Shown: positions 16,569 to 24,428 of the stretch, piece after piece
Layout of the letters: each line of letters begins with the position of its first letter
Numbering within the stretch: the first letter of the stretch is position 1
Source of the DNA: an uncultured Bacilli bacterium
GTDB lineage: Bacteria; Bacillota_I; Bacilli_A; RF39; UBA660
Reading direction: 5' to 3'
Assembly: GCA_934162445.1 (NCBI GenBank)
Contig: CAKPIT010000002.1
Span: 62,001-126,000, forward strand
Length of the DNA stretch: 64,000 nucleotides
Translations under genes and position numbers: made by a program
Notes under the pieces: generated by a model
The model's input: only the letters and a program-made list of their open reading frames with translations
The model's database searches: none
Told to the model about the DNA's origin: nothing

Positions 16569-17345
16569 ATGTTTAAAATAGGTGATGTTGTTACAAGAAA
16601 TTCTTATGATAATGATATTTTGTTTGTTATTATTGATATAGATCAGGATGTAGCATATTTAAAAGGACTTGATGTTAGGCTTTATGCGGATAGTTTTTTA
16701 ACTGATTTAAAAAAGATGACTAATATTATGGATAATGATGATCGAGGGGATCTTTTAAAGGTCCGTGATATCTTAAAACTTGATAGGAGTGAGTATTTTT
16801 ATTTGCCGGGAAAGATTCTTCATATTGATGGAGATAAGGACTATTTGAAGCGATGTATTGATTTTTATAAAGAGATGCATCTTGAAGCATATGGTATTAA
16901 TTTAGAAGAAGAATTTATTAAGGATCAAATTGAATTACTTATTAAGGAATATAAACCAGATATTATTGTAATTACGGGTCATGATTCGTTTAAGAAAAAT
17001 AAAAATAAAAATGATATTAATAGTTATCAAAATTCACTTAATTTTGTTAAAGCGGTTATTAAGGCTCGAGAATGTGAGAGAAATCAGGACAAACTTATTA
17101 TTATAGCTGGGGCTTGTCAATCTTATTATGAGGATTTAATTAAGGCAGGGGCTAATTTTGCGTCTAGTCCGAAACGAATTAATATTCATGCTCTTGATCC
17201 GGCTATTATTGCTAGTTTGATTGCTCTTCTTCCTAAAAATAAGGAAATTGATTTAATTTCTGTTATTTCCAAAACGCATTATGGAAGTGCTGGAATGGGT
17301 GGTATTATTACAAATGGGGTTATGTATGTGGGGTATCCTAGATGA
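16569..17345 (+). CDS. yabG: Sporulation-specific protease YabG
   Basis: YabG is a cysteine protease of sporulating cells that processes spore-coat proteins. The 258-aa product starts MFKIGDVVTRNSYDNDILF and contains FYLPGKILHIDGD, IIVITGHDSF, ACQSYYEDLIKAGANFASSP and INIHALDP, and ends THYGSAGMGGIITNG, all family features; the Cys in GACQSY near residue 182 and the His in ITGHDS are the likely catalytic pair. It is slightly shorter than Bacillus YabG (about 290 aa). GGTGAT-ATT precedes the ATG. Its presence is a direct sign of endospore formation. The start of veg overlaps its stop. Confidence 0.92.
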   Translation: MFKIGDVVTRNSYDNDILFVIIDIDQDVAYLKGLDVRLYADSFLTDLKKMTNIMDNDDRGDLLKVRDILKLDRSEYFYLPGKILHIDGDKDYLKRCIDFYKEMHLEAYGINLEEEFIKDQIELLIKEYKPDIIVITGHDSFKKNKNKNDINSYQNSLNFVKAVIKARECERNQDKLIIIAGACQSYYEDLIKAGANFASSPKRINIHALDPAIIASLIALLPKNKEIDLISVISKTHYGSAGMGGIITNGVMYVGYPR

Positions 17346-17557
17346 ATATAGATAGAGTAAGGGAAGATGTGAAAAATGAAGAGGGTAAAATCTTACATTT
17401 TAAGTTTAATGGCAGTAGAAATCAAATTTTAGAGTTTGATGGAAAGATTATTGAAACGTATCCTTCTATCTTTGTAGTTAAGCTTTTAAATGAGGATAAT
17501 ATTAAATCTTTTTCTTATAGTGATATTGTCACTTCTAGTTTGGAAATAATTAGATAA
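17342..17557 (+). CDS. veg: Veg protein (biofilm stimulator)
   Basis: A 71-aa protein resembling Bacillus Veg, recognised by GKILHFKFNGSRNQI, ETYPSIFVVKL and the ending FSYSDIVTSSLEI. Veg is a small Sm-like-fold protein that in Bacillus stimulates biofilm gene expression by antagonising SinR; whether this holds here is unknown, though a TasA-like cluster lies 2 kb upstream. The ATG overlaps the yabG stop (ATGA), so the two are coupled, as in the Bacillus order ksgA-yabG-veg. Confidence 0.88.
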   Translation: MNIDRVREDVKNEEGKILHFKFNGSRNQILEFDGKIIETYPSIFVVKLLNEDNIKSFSYSDIVTSSLEIIR

Positions 17558-17563
17558 AAATAC

Positions 17564-17592
17564 TTGCCAAAGTGTTGTTCTTGTTATAAAAT
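17564..17592 (+). promoter_or_regulatory. Promoter of spoVG
   Basis: TTGCCA (17564-17569) and TAAAAT (17587-17592) with a 17-base spacer. It resembles a sigma-A promoter, whereas Bacillus spoVG uses sigma-H. Confidence 0.5.
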
Positions 17593-17634
17593 TGTAGTAT
17601 AAAGTTTTAAGACTTTAAAAGGAGGATACATATT

Positions 17635-17907
17635 ATGAAAATTACATCTGTAAATGTACGTAAGATTGAAAAAGAGGGAAGTAGAATGAAAGGGATTGCT
17701 TCAGTATTATTAGATGATGCTTTTGCAGTTCATGACATTCGTATTATTGAAGGCGATAATGGTTTATTTATTGCGATGCCTAGTAGAAAAACACAAACGG
17801 GAGGATATCGTGATATAGCTCATCCTATTAATCCTGAGGTGAGAGCAATGTTCCAAGATAAAATAATTGAAGCATATAATAATGCAAAAGATGAAGAAGA
17901 AGCTTAA
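17635..17907 (+). CDS. spoVG: SpoVG, RNA/DNA-binding regulator
   Basis: A 90-aa protein with the SpoVG signatures KITSVNVRKIEKEG, ASVLLDDAFAVHDIRI, GLFIAMPSRKT and YRDIAHPINPEVR. SpoVG is a nucleic-acid-binding regulator, widespread in Firmicutes, affecting sporulation, capsule and division. The gene is monocistronic: promoter at 17564, a strong AAAGGAGG site and a terminator formed partly by the last codons. Confidence 0.97.
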   Translation: MKITSVNVRKIEKEGSRMKGIASVLLDDAFAVHDIRIIEGDNGLFIAMPSRKTQTGGYRDIAHPINPEVRAMFQDKIIEAYNNAKDEEEA

Positions 17908-17921
17908 TTGCTTCTTTTTTT
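17898..17921 (+). terminator. Terminator of spoVG
   Basis: AGAAGC pairs with GCTTCT around TTAATT, overlapping the end of the coding region, then seven T. Confidence 0.85.
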
Positions 17922-17965
17922 GCATATTCTTTTTCTTTTAGCATATTATTTAGTGGGTGATAATA

Positions 17966-18262
17966 GTGGAAGGAAAGGATACAATTATAAATAATTATAA
18001 TCATAGTATAACAATTACAGAAAGAAAGAATTTACTTATTACGGGGGTTAAAAAAATTGAAAATTTTGATAATGAGGAATTCTTGTTGGAAACAATTATG
18101 GGCCTTTTAGCTGTTAAAGGGGAAGATTTGGAACTTATTAAACTTGATACTTTACAAGGTAATGTATCGATTAAGGGACTTATTAAAGGATTAACTTATC
18201 TTGATGATGATAATAAGAAAACAAAAGATGGGCCTAGTGTATTTAGTCGGTTATTTAAATGA
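17966..18262 (+). CDS. yabP: Sporulation protein YabP
   Basis: A 98-aa YabP-family protein, which includes SafA-independent spore-assembly factors of the mother cell. It shows HSITITERKNLLITGVKKIENFDNEEFLLETIMG in pieces such as LLITGVKKIENFD and EEFLLETIMGLLAVKG, then GNVSIKGLI and the ending FSRLFK, as in Bacillus. The frame is open from a GTG at 17957, but GGTGAT (17956-17961) lies four bases before the GTG at 17966, which is therefore the start. The yabQ start overlaps the stop. Known to be required for normal spores only in some species. Confidence 0.88.
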   Translation: MEGKDTIINNYNHSITITERKNLLITGVKKIENFDNEEFLLETIMGLLAVKGEDLELIKLDTLQGNVSIKGLIKGLTYLDDDNKKTKDGPSVFSRLFK

Positions 18263-18579
18263 GTTTAACCATACAAATTATCAGTAGTATTTATTCGGTT
18301 GGTTATGGTCTTTTTTTAGGGGTTGTTTATAATATTAATTATAAATTTTTGTTTAATAAAAGAAAAGTTACAAAAATAGTTTTTAATTTTATATTTGTAA
18401 TGGATCTTGTCTTAATTTATTTTTTGTTTTTAAAAAGAATTAATCAAGGAATTATTCATCCATATTTTTATTTGTTAATTATTTTAGGATTTAGTATAAC
18501 TTTTAAAAAGTTTAAATTTTTACGAAGGATTAAGTTTAATTTGTTAAAAAAAACTATCAAAAAGTGTAAAAAAGACTAG
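18259..18579 (+). CDS. yabQ: Spore cortex biosynthesis protein YabQ
   Basis: A 106-aa membrane protein with about three transmembrane segments (approximately 7-26, 41-58 and 68-83) and a lysine-rich tail. Family features are the start LTIQIISSIYSVGYGLFLGVVY, given here in parts, and position directly after yabP with a four-base ATGA overlap, before divIC. YabQ localises to the forespore membrane and is needed for spore cortex formation in Bacillus. It is shorter than the Bacillus protein (211 aa) and lacks its C-terminal half. Confidence 0.82.
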   Translation: MSLTIQIISSIYSVGYGLFLGVVYNINYKFLFNKRKVTKIVFNFIFVMDLVLIYFLFLKRINQGIIHPYFYLLIILGFSITFKKFKFLRRIKFNLLKKTIKKCKKD

Positions 18580-18601
18580 ACATTATTGCACTAGTCTTTT
18601 T
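18571..18601 (+). terminator. Terminator of yabP-yabQ
   Basis: AAAGACTAG pairs with CTAGTCTTT around an 11-base loop and ends in T. It overlaps the end of yabQ. Confidence 0.85.
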
Positions 18602-18614
18602 ATGATACTATAAT
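18586..18614 (+). promoter_or_regulatory. Promoter of divIC-tilS-ftsH
   Basis: TTGCAC (18586-18591) and a perfect TATAAT (18609-18614) with a 17-base spacer. The -35 is inside the loop of the preceding terminator. Confidence 0.7.
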
Positions 18615-18639
18615 ATATGTTAGGAAAGTGGGTGATATT

Positions 18640-18951
18640 ATGGCGAAGAGAAGAAAGAAAAAGAAAATGGGGCCAGTACTTTTGATTGGGGTTTCTTTAC
18701 TTGCTATTAGTATTACTACTTTTACGATATTTAAGTATTGGACAGAAATTTATAGTAAATATAAAGAGAAGAATGAGTTACAGAAAAAACTGGCATCTTT
18801 GAAAGATAAGGAAGAAGAATTAAAGGTGGATGTTAATAAGTTACAAGATTCTGATTATGTTGCAAGGTATGCAAGGGAGAAGTATTTTTATTCTAAAGAT
18901 GGGGAATATATTTTAAAAATTCCTGAGGATGATAAGAAGGCAAGTGATTAA
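18640..18951 (+). CDS. divIC: Cell-division protein DivIC/FtsB-like
   Basis: A 103-aa bitopic protein: a basic cytoplasmic start (AKRRKKKKMG), one transmembrane segment (about 14-33), then a coiled coil (about 38-75, KEKNELQKKLASLKDKEEEL) and the closing SDYVARYAREKYFYSKDGE motif of the septum-initiator family. DivIC forms a divisome subcomplex with DivIB and FtsL. GGTGAT-ATT fixes the ATG at 18640. It is the first gene after a consensus promoter and lies after yabQ, as in Bacillus. Confidence 0.92.
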   Translation: MAKRRKKKKMGPVLLIGVSLLAISITTFTIFKYWTEIYSKYKEKNELQKKLASLKDKEEELKVDVNKLQDSDYVARYAREKYFYSKDGEYILKIPEDDKKASD

Positions 18952-18953
18952 GC

Positions 18954-20270
18954 ATGGATGTTTTAGAATTATATAAAGATATTAAAATTAAAGAAAATGA
19001 TTATATTGTTTTTGGTTGTAGTTATGGACCTGATTCTATGGCTTTATTTCGGAGTTTACTTGAGTTAAGACGTCATATTAATATCAAGCTTGTGTGTTGT
19101 CATGTTAACCATAGTAAAAGAAAGGAATCACTTCAAGAACAAATTGATCTTGAAAATTATTGTAAAAAGTATGATGTTATTTTTGAGTATATGAAAATTG
19201 AAAAGTATGGTGATGATAATTTTCATAACGAGGCTCGTAATATTAGATATAATTTTTTTGATTCAGTTGTTAGTAAATATAATGCTAAATATTTAATGAT
19301 GGCCCATCATGGTGATGATTTGATGGAAACTATTTTAATGCGAATAGTTAGAGGATCTACTTTAATAGGTTATAGTGGTTTTCAAAAATTAGTGAGACGC
19401 GGTGATTATTATGTTTTTAGACCATTTATTGGAATGACAAAAAAGGAACTTGAGGAGTTTGACGCAAGGTTTCATATTCCTTATGCAATTGATGCTTCTA
19501 ACTTTAGTGATGTTTATACAAGAAATAGATATCGAAAGGTGGTACTTCCTTTTCTAAAAAAAGAAGATATTAATGTTCATAAAAAGTTTTTGAAGTTTAG
19601 TAATACTCTTTTTGAAGCAAATATGTTTATTGAAAAGGAAGTTAATAAATATTTTGGATTGATCGTTAATGATAATGAATTAAATATTAAGAGTTTTTTG
19701 GAGATTGATCCGTTTTTACAAAAAATTATTTTGGAAAAGTTTATTTCTTCTTTTTATCAAGATGATTTAATGCTTATTAATGATCGCCATGTTAAATTAT
19801 TACAGAAATTAATTAAAAGTAAAAGAAGTAATGCTACTATCTTTTTACCTAATGATGTTAAGGTTGTTAAAGCATATGATTATTTAACAATAAAAAGGGA
19901 TCCTGATTTAGTTAGTAGCTATGAAATTGAGGTTATGAAGGAGGTTATTCTTCCTAATAATCATAAATTATTGATGGTTGATGAGGTTAAGTCTAACAGC
20001 AATAATATCATCAAATTATCTAGTAAGGAAGTTAGTTTGCCATTGATAGTAAGAACAAGAAGAGTTGGGGATGTTATTTCTCTTAAGGGATCTGGTCATA
20101 AGAAAATTAAAGATATTTTTATTGAGAAAAAAATTCCTTTGGCAAAGCGAGATTTGTGGCCAATTGTTACTGATAGTAAAGGGGTAATTCTTTTTGTGCC
20201 GGGGTTAAAAAAATCTAAATTTGATAAGACTAATAATGATTTTTATGATATAATATTGAGATATGAGTAA
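18954..20270 (+). CDS. tilS: tRNA(Ile)-lysidine synthetase TilS
   Basis: TilS attaches lysine to C34 of tRNA-Ile(CAU), making it read AUA. The 438-aa protein has the N-terminal PP-loop ATPase domain with VFGCSYGPDSMALF near residues 18-31, CCHVNHSKR, MAHHGDDLMETILMR and GYSGFQ, and the C-terminal TilS domain (RTRRVGDVISLKG, KIKDIFIEKKIP, RDLWPIV). The ATP-binding loop reads SYGPDS where SGGxDS is usual. It starts two bases after divIC. The hprT gene that separates tilS from ftsH in Bacillus is absent. Confidence 0.93.
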   Translation: MDVLELYKDIKIKENDYIVFGCSYGPDSMALFRSLLELRRHINIKLVCCHVNHSKRKESLQEQIDLENYCKKYDVIFEYMKIEKYGDDNFHNEARNIRYNFFDSVVSKYNAKYLMMAHHGDDLMETILMRIVRGSTLIGYSGFQKLVRRGDYYVFRPFIGMTKKELEEFDARFHIPYAIDASNFSDVYTRNRYRKVVLPFLKKEDINVHKKFLKFSNTLFEANMFIEKEVNKYFGLIVNDNELNIKSFLEIDPFLQKIILEKFISSFYQDDLMLINDRHVKLLQKLIKSKRSNATIFLPNDVKVVKAYDYLTIKRDPDLVSSYEIEVMKEVILPNNHKLLMVDEVKSNSNNIIKLSSKEVSLPLIVRTRRVGDVISLKGSGHKKIKDIFIEKKIPLAKRDLWPIVTDSKGVILFVPGLKKSKFDKTNNDFYDIILRYE

Positions 20271-20287
20271 GGAAAAGGAGAGATTTG

Positions 20288-22255
20288 ATGAATATAAATA
20301 AAAAAACAGTTAAGAAGGGATTATTACCTTATATATTTTTGCTTTTAGTGATGCTTGGAGTTTTCTATTTTGTTAGTGTTGCTAATCAAAAAGTTCATGT
20401 TTTAGATTATAATGAATTTATTACTAATATTTCTAGTGGTAATGTTAAAAGTCTTGAGATAACACCAAGAGATCGGGCTAAAACCTATGAAATTGTAGGT
20501 AAATTAGACAATTATGCTAAGAATGAAAGCTTTTTTGTACGGGTACCATTATCAGAGCAGGTTATGAAAAAAATTGTAGATGCTAATAGTAAATATGATT
20601 TTAAGTTTGTTAGTAATTCTGATCCTGATTCAAGTACATTATTATTAATTCTTGCTAATTATTTACCGATTGCATTAATTCTTGTTGGCGGATTCTTTCT
20701 TTTAAGTAAACAGATGGGTGGTAAGAATGGTTCATTTGATTTTGGTAAAAGTAAGGCTAAACTTTCTAGTGATAAGAATAAAGTAACGTTTAAAGATGTG
20801 GCAGGACTTAATGAAGAAAAAGAAGAAGTAAAAGAACTTATTGATTTTTTGAAAAATCCTAAAAAGTTTCAAAAACTTGGGGCAAGAATTCCTAAAGGGG
20901 TTCTTCTTTATGGGCCTCCCGGAACTGGTAAAACTTTATTAGCTAGAGCTGTAGCAGGAGAAGCTAATGTTCCATTCTATTACATTAGTGGTTCTGATTT
21001 TGTGGAACTTTTTGTTGGTGTTGGTGCTAGTCGTGTTCGTGATATGTTCCAACAAGCTAAAAGAACGGCACCTTGTTTAATTTTCATTGATGAAATTGAT
21101 GCGGTTGGTAGACAACGTGGTACTGGTATTGGTGGTGGCCATGATGAGAGGGAACAAACTTTAAATCAACTTCTTACTGAGATGGATGGTTTTGGAGAAA
21201 ATGAAGGTATCATTATTATTGCGGCTACTAATAGACCTGATGTTTTGGATCCTGCTTTACTTAGACCGGGTAGATTTGATAGACAAGTTACAGTTAATTT
21301 ACCTGATGTTAAAGGACGTGAAGAAATTTTAAAAGTTCATGCTCGTAATAAAGTTTTAGCTCCTAGTGTTAATATTAGTGCAATTGCTAAGAGAACACCG
21401 GGTTATTCTGGAGCTGATCTTGAAAATTTACTTAATGAAGCAGCACTTCTTGCAGTACGCCGAAATAAAGATAGTATTACTATGAGTGAAATAGATGAGG
21501 CTTCTGATAGAGTATTAATGGGACCTGCTAAGAGTAGTGCTAAACGTAGTGAAAATGATCGTAAGCTGGTGGCTTATCATGAATCTGGTCATGCCGTTGT
21601 TGGTATTAAACTTCAAGGGGCTAGTGATGTTCAAAAAGTAACTATCATTCCAAGAGGATCTGCAGGTGGTTATAATATGATGATTCCTAGTGAAGAGAAA
21701 ATGTGCCAAACTAAGACTGATTTGCTTGAACAAATAACGGGACTTCTTGCTGGTAGAGTGGCTGAAGAAGTTGTATTTAAAGAAGTAACAACAGGAGCTC
21801 AAAATGACTTTGAAAAGGCGACAAAGATTGCAAGAGCGATGGTTACTGAATATGGTATGAGTGACTTAGGACCAATGCAACTTGAGCAAAGAGAAGGAAG
21901 TGCTTTCTTAGGAAGAGATTATGCTAAGAGTCAAAACTTTTCTAATGAGGTTGCTCATGAAATTGACCAAGAAATGCGTAAAATTATTGATAAGTGTTAT
22001 TTAGATGCTAAGAAAATAATTAAAGATAATATGAAATTACTTGATCTTTTAGCTAAGACTTTACTTGAATATGAAACTCTTACTAAAGAACAAATTGATT
22101 ATTTAGTTTTAAATGGTAAAATGCCTAGTGAAGAAGAAGAAACTACTTATGAAAAAATGAGTTTAACTAAGTTAAAAGAGTTGGCTAAAGAAAAGGGGAT
22201 TAAGAATTATTCAAAGATGAATAAGGCTGAAATTATAAAAGAACTTGAGAAATAG
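20288..22255 (+). CDS. ftsH: ATP-dependent zinc metalloprotease FtsH
   Basis: A 655-aa membrane-bound AAA+ protease for quality control of membrane and cytoplasmic proteins. Two transmembrane segments (about 12-30 and 115-134) flank an extracytoplasmic domain. Walker A GPPGTGKT is near 209, Walker B FIDEIDAVGRQRG near 267, the second region of homology RPGRFDRQV near 330, and the zinc site HESGH near 431. After the usual end, residues about 619-655 add LTKLKELAKEKGIK and MNKAEIIKELEK, a small helix-turn-helix module like SAP or Rho N-terminal domains. A TTG three bases upstream is possible, but AAGGAG fits the ATG at 20288. Confidence 0.97.
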   Translation: MNINKKTVKKGLLPYIFLLLVMLGVFYFVSVANQKVHVLDYNEFITNISSGNVKSLEITPRDRAKTYEIVGKLDNYAKNESFFVRVPLSEQVMKKIVDANSKYDFKFVSNSDPDSSTLLLILANYLPIALILVGGFFLLSKQMGGKNGSFDFGKSKAKLSSDKNKVTFKDVAGLNEEKEEVKELIDFLKNPKKFQKLGARIPKGVLLYGPPGTGKTLLARAVAGEANVPFYYISGSDFVELFVGVGASRVRDMFQQAKRTAPCLIFIDEIDAVGRQRGTGIGGGHDEREQTLNQLLTEMDGFGENEGIIIIAATNRPDVLDPALLRPGRFDRQVTVNLPDVKGREEILKVHARNKVLAPSVNISAIAKRTPGYSGADLENLLNEAALLAVRRNKDSITMSEIDEASDRVLMGPAKSSAKRSENDRKLVAYHESGHAVVGIKLQGASDVQKVTIIPRGSAGGYNMMIPSEEKMCQTKTDLLEQITGLLAGRVAEEVVFKEVTTGAQNDFEKATKIARAMVTEYGMSDLGPMQLEQREGSAFLGRDYAKSQNFSNEVAHEIDQEMRKIIDKCYLDAKKIIKDNMKLLDLLAKTLLEYETLTKEQIDYLVLNGKMPSEEEETTYEKMSLTKLKELAKEKGIKNYSKMNKAEIIKELEK

Positions 22256-22265
22256 TTCTTTTTTT
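22240..22265 (+). terminator. Terminator of the divIC-tilS-ftsH unit
   Basis: AGAACT pairs with AGTTCT around TGAGAAAT, overlapping the ftsH stop, then seven T. Confidence 0.75.
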
Positions 22266-22305
22266 AGTATTATATGTGTAGTTATAAATTTTGGAGGTAT
22301 TATTT

Positions 22306-22740
22306 ATGAAAAAGAAATCGTTTAAAGCAAATAAGAAAGTAAAAAAAGAAATGAGTGAATTTAAGAAATTTATTAGTAAGGGTTCTATTATTGATATGGC
22401 AATAGGGGTTATAATTGGAGGAGCTTTTGGTAAAATTGTTACTAGTTTAGTAAATGATATTATAATGCCTCTTATTGGAATAATTTTAGGTGGTCTTGAT
22501 TTTAGTGAATTACAACTTAAAATTGGGGATGCTTCTATTCGGTATGGTTCGTTTATTCAAAGTGTAGTGGATTTTTTAATTATTGCTATTTGTATATTTA
22601 TTATGATTCAGGTTTTAAAAGATATTAAAGCGAAGGCTGATTTAAAACTTGGAAAGAAGAAGGAAGAGGTTATAGATAAGAAGAGTGATGAGGTTCTTCT
22701 TCTTATGGAAATAAGGGATTTATTAGCAAAGAATAAGTAA
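22306..22740 (+). CDS. mscL: Large-conductance mechanosensitive channel MscL
   Basis: A 144-aa channel that opens on osmotic downshock. It has the family block FKKFISKGSIIDMAIGVIIG, then GGAFGKIVTSLVNDIIMPL in the first transmembrane helix, a short periplasmic-type loop, a second helix (about 85-107) and a charged C-terminal helix. An extra basic stretch (KKKSFKANKKVKKEM) precedes the usual start. GGAGG at 22293-22297 selects the ATG at 22306 over an upstream in-frame TTG. Confidence 0.95.
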   Translation: MKKKSFKANKKVKKEMSEFKKFISKGSIIDMAIGVIIGGAFGKIVTSLVNDIIMPLIGIILGGLDFSELQLKIGDASIRYGSFIQSVVDFLIIAICIFIMIQVLKDIKAKADLKLGKKKEEVIDKKSDEVLLLMEIRDLLAKNK

Positions 22741-22756
22741 TAAGGGGGAATTTATT

Positions 22757-23734
22757 TTGTGGTATATTGGTGATGTTAAAATAGATAATCAAGTTGTTTT
22801 AGCGCCAATGGCAGGGATTGGTAATAGTGCTTATCGGCAGATTATCAAAGAAATGGGTTGTGGCTTAATTTATGCGGAAATGGTTAGTGATAAGGCTATT
22901 TGTTATGATAATAAGAAAACAATTGATATGCTTTATATGAATGAGATGGAACGACCTATTGTGCAACAGATCTTTGGAAGTGATAAAGAAACTTTTGTTG
23001 AAGCTGCTAAATATATAGAACGAGTAATGCATCCAGATATTATAGATATTAATATGGGATGTCCGGTTCCTAAAGTTGCGTTAAGAAGTCAAGCAGGGAG
23101 TGCTTTGCTTAAAGATGAACAAAAGATTAAGGAAATTGTTAGTAGTGTAGTTTGTGCAGTTAAGTGTCCTGTAACGGTTAAAATACGTAGTGGTTGGGAT
23201 AGTGAACATATTAATGCAGTTAGTGTTGCTAAGGTGTGTGAGGAAGCGGGAGCTAGTGCTATTTGTGTTCATGCGAGGACAAGAAGTCAAGGTTATAGTG
23301 GTAAGGCGGATTGGAATATTATTAAGGCTGTCAAAGAAAGTGTTAATATCCCAGTTATTGGTAATGGCGATGTAACAACGCCTTTAAAGGCTAAAGAGAT
23401 GCTTGATTTTACTTCTTGCGATGCTGTAATGATTGGTAGAGGGGCTCTTGGTAATCCATGGCTTATTAGAAATACAGTTTTATATTTAGAGGGTAAAGAT
23501 TACACTTTACCAACGGATATAGAAAAAGTTGATATGTGTATAAAACATCTATTACTATTAACTAAGTTAAAATCAGAGCATCAGGCTCTTCTTGAAATTA
23601 GAAGTCATGTGGGTTGGTATTTAAAAGGGGTTAGAGGAAGTAATGAAATAAAAAAGAAAATTTATCAAACTGTGAAACTTTGTGATATACTACATATATT
23701 GAATGAATTTAGAGAGGAGTTAGAAAATGGCTAA
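22757..23734 (+). CDS. dusB: tRNA-dihydrouridine synthase DusB-type
   Basis: An FMN-dependent TIM-barrel enzyme that reduces uridines in tRNA. The 325-aa protein starts IGDVKIDNQVVLAPMAGIGN and has the catalytic-Cys motif DINMGCPVPKV near residue 98, VKIRSGWD, CVHARTRSQGYSG, VIGNGDV and VMIGRGALGNPW. The start is a TTG at 22757, preceded by AAGGGGGA: homologues have two to three residues before IGD, which this TTG provides, and no ATG or GTG is available there. The stop lies inside the next gene. Corresponds to Bacillus yacF, upstream of lysS. Confidence 0.95.
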   Translation: MWYIGDVKIDNQVVLAPMAGIGNSAYRQIIKEMGCGLIYAEMVSDKAICYDNKKTIDMLYMNEMERPIVQQIFGSDKETFVEAAKYIERVMHPDIIDINMGCPVPKVALRSQAGSALLKDEQKIKEIVSSVVCAVKCPVTVKIRSGWDSEHINAVSVAKVCEEAGASAICVHARTRSQGYSGKADWNIIKAVKESVNIPVIGNGDVTTPLKAKEMLDFTSCDAVMIGRGALGNPWLIRNTVLYLEGKDYTLPTDIEKVDMCIKHLLLLTKLKSEHQALLEIRSHVGWYLKGVRGSNEIKKKIYQTVKLCDILHILNEFREELENG

Positions 23735-24428
23735 GAAGAGTGCAACTTTTACTTTTGATAAGAAAAAAGAAAACGAAGAGAATGTTGATAAATCTTTAGA
23801 GATGAAGGCAACTTTTACTCAAAGATTATTTGCGTTTATTGTTGATGCAATTATTTTAGGATTTATATCAACGTTAATAATCAGTTTTATTCCAATTAAT
23901 GATGCTTCAAAAAGACTTTATGAACAACAAGAAGAGGTTATTAAAGATTATACTGATAAAAAAATAACGATGGATAAATATGTTAATGAAATGCTTGATA
24001 TTAATTATGATATTTCTAGACAAACTTATATCTTATCAATTGTTTCTATTGCCTTAAGTTTATGTTATTATGTTATATATCCATGTTATAATAATGGACA
24101 AACCCTTGGGAAAAAATTATTTAAAATAAGGGTTAAAAAGCTTAATGATAAAGATCTTTCAATGAATGATTTATTGATAAGAGCAATGATTAATAATAGT
24201 ATACTTTATAGTATATTGGGAGTTATTTTGGTTCTTTTTTTGAAAAAAGATATTTATTTAGGAGTTACTTCACTGATGGGAGTGACACAATATTTGGTTC
24301 TTTTTGTTAGTTTATTATTAATAGCCTTTTCAAAAAGAAGTCAAGGTCTTCATGATTTGGTAGTACATACTGAAGTTGTAATGGCTAATACAGTAAAGGA
24401 GGAGAAATTATGCCAAGAAGGGAATTAA
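23727..24428 (+). CDS. RDD-family membrane protein
   Basis: A 233-aa protein with the RDD signature in MKATFTQRLFAFIVDAIILG (Arg-Asp pair in the first helix) and about four transmembrane segments (approximately 33-55, 98-116, 160-177 and 181-201), then HDLVVHTEVV, which ends most RDD domains. The cytoplasmic N-terminus is charged. RDD proteins have been linked to ion exchange in a few cases, but function is mostly unknown. The gene overlaps dusB by eight bases and lysS by 19, so the three are co-expressed. Confidence 0.87.
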   Translation: MAKKSATFTFDKKKENEENVDKSLEMKATFTQRLFAFIVDAIILGFISTLIISFIPINDASKRLYEQQEEVIKDYTDKKITMDKYVNEMLDINYDISRQTYILSIVSIALSLCYYVIYPCYNNGQTLGKKLFKIRVKKLNDKDLSMNDLLIRAMINNSILYSILGVILVLFLKKDIYLGVTSLMGVTQYLVLFVSLLLIAFSKRSQGLHDLVVHTEVVMANTVKEEKLCQEGN

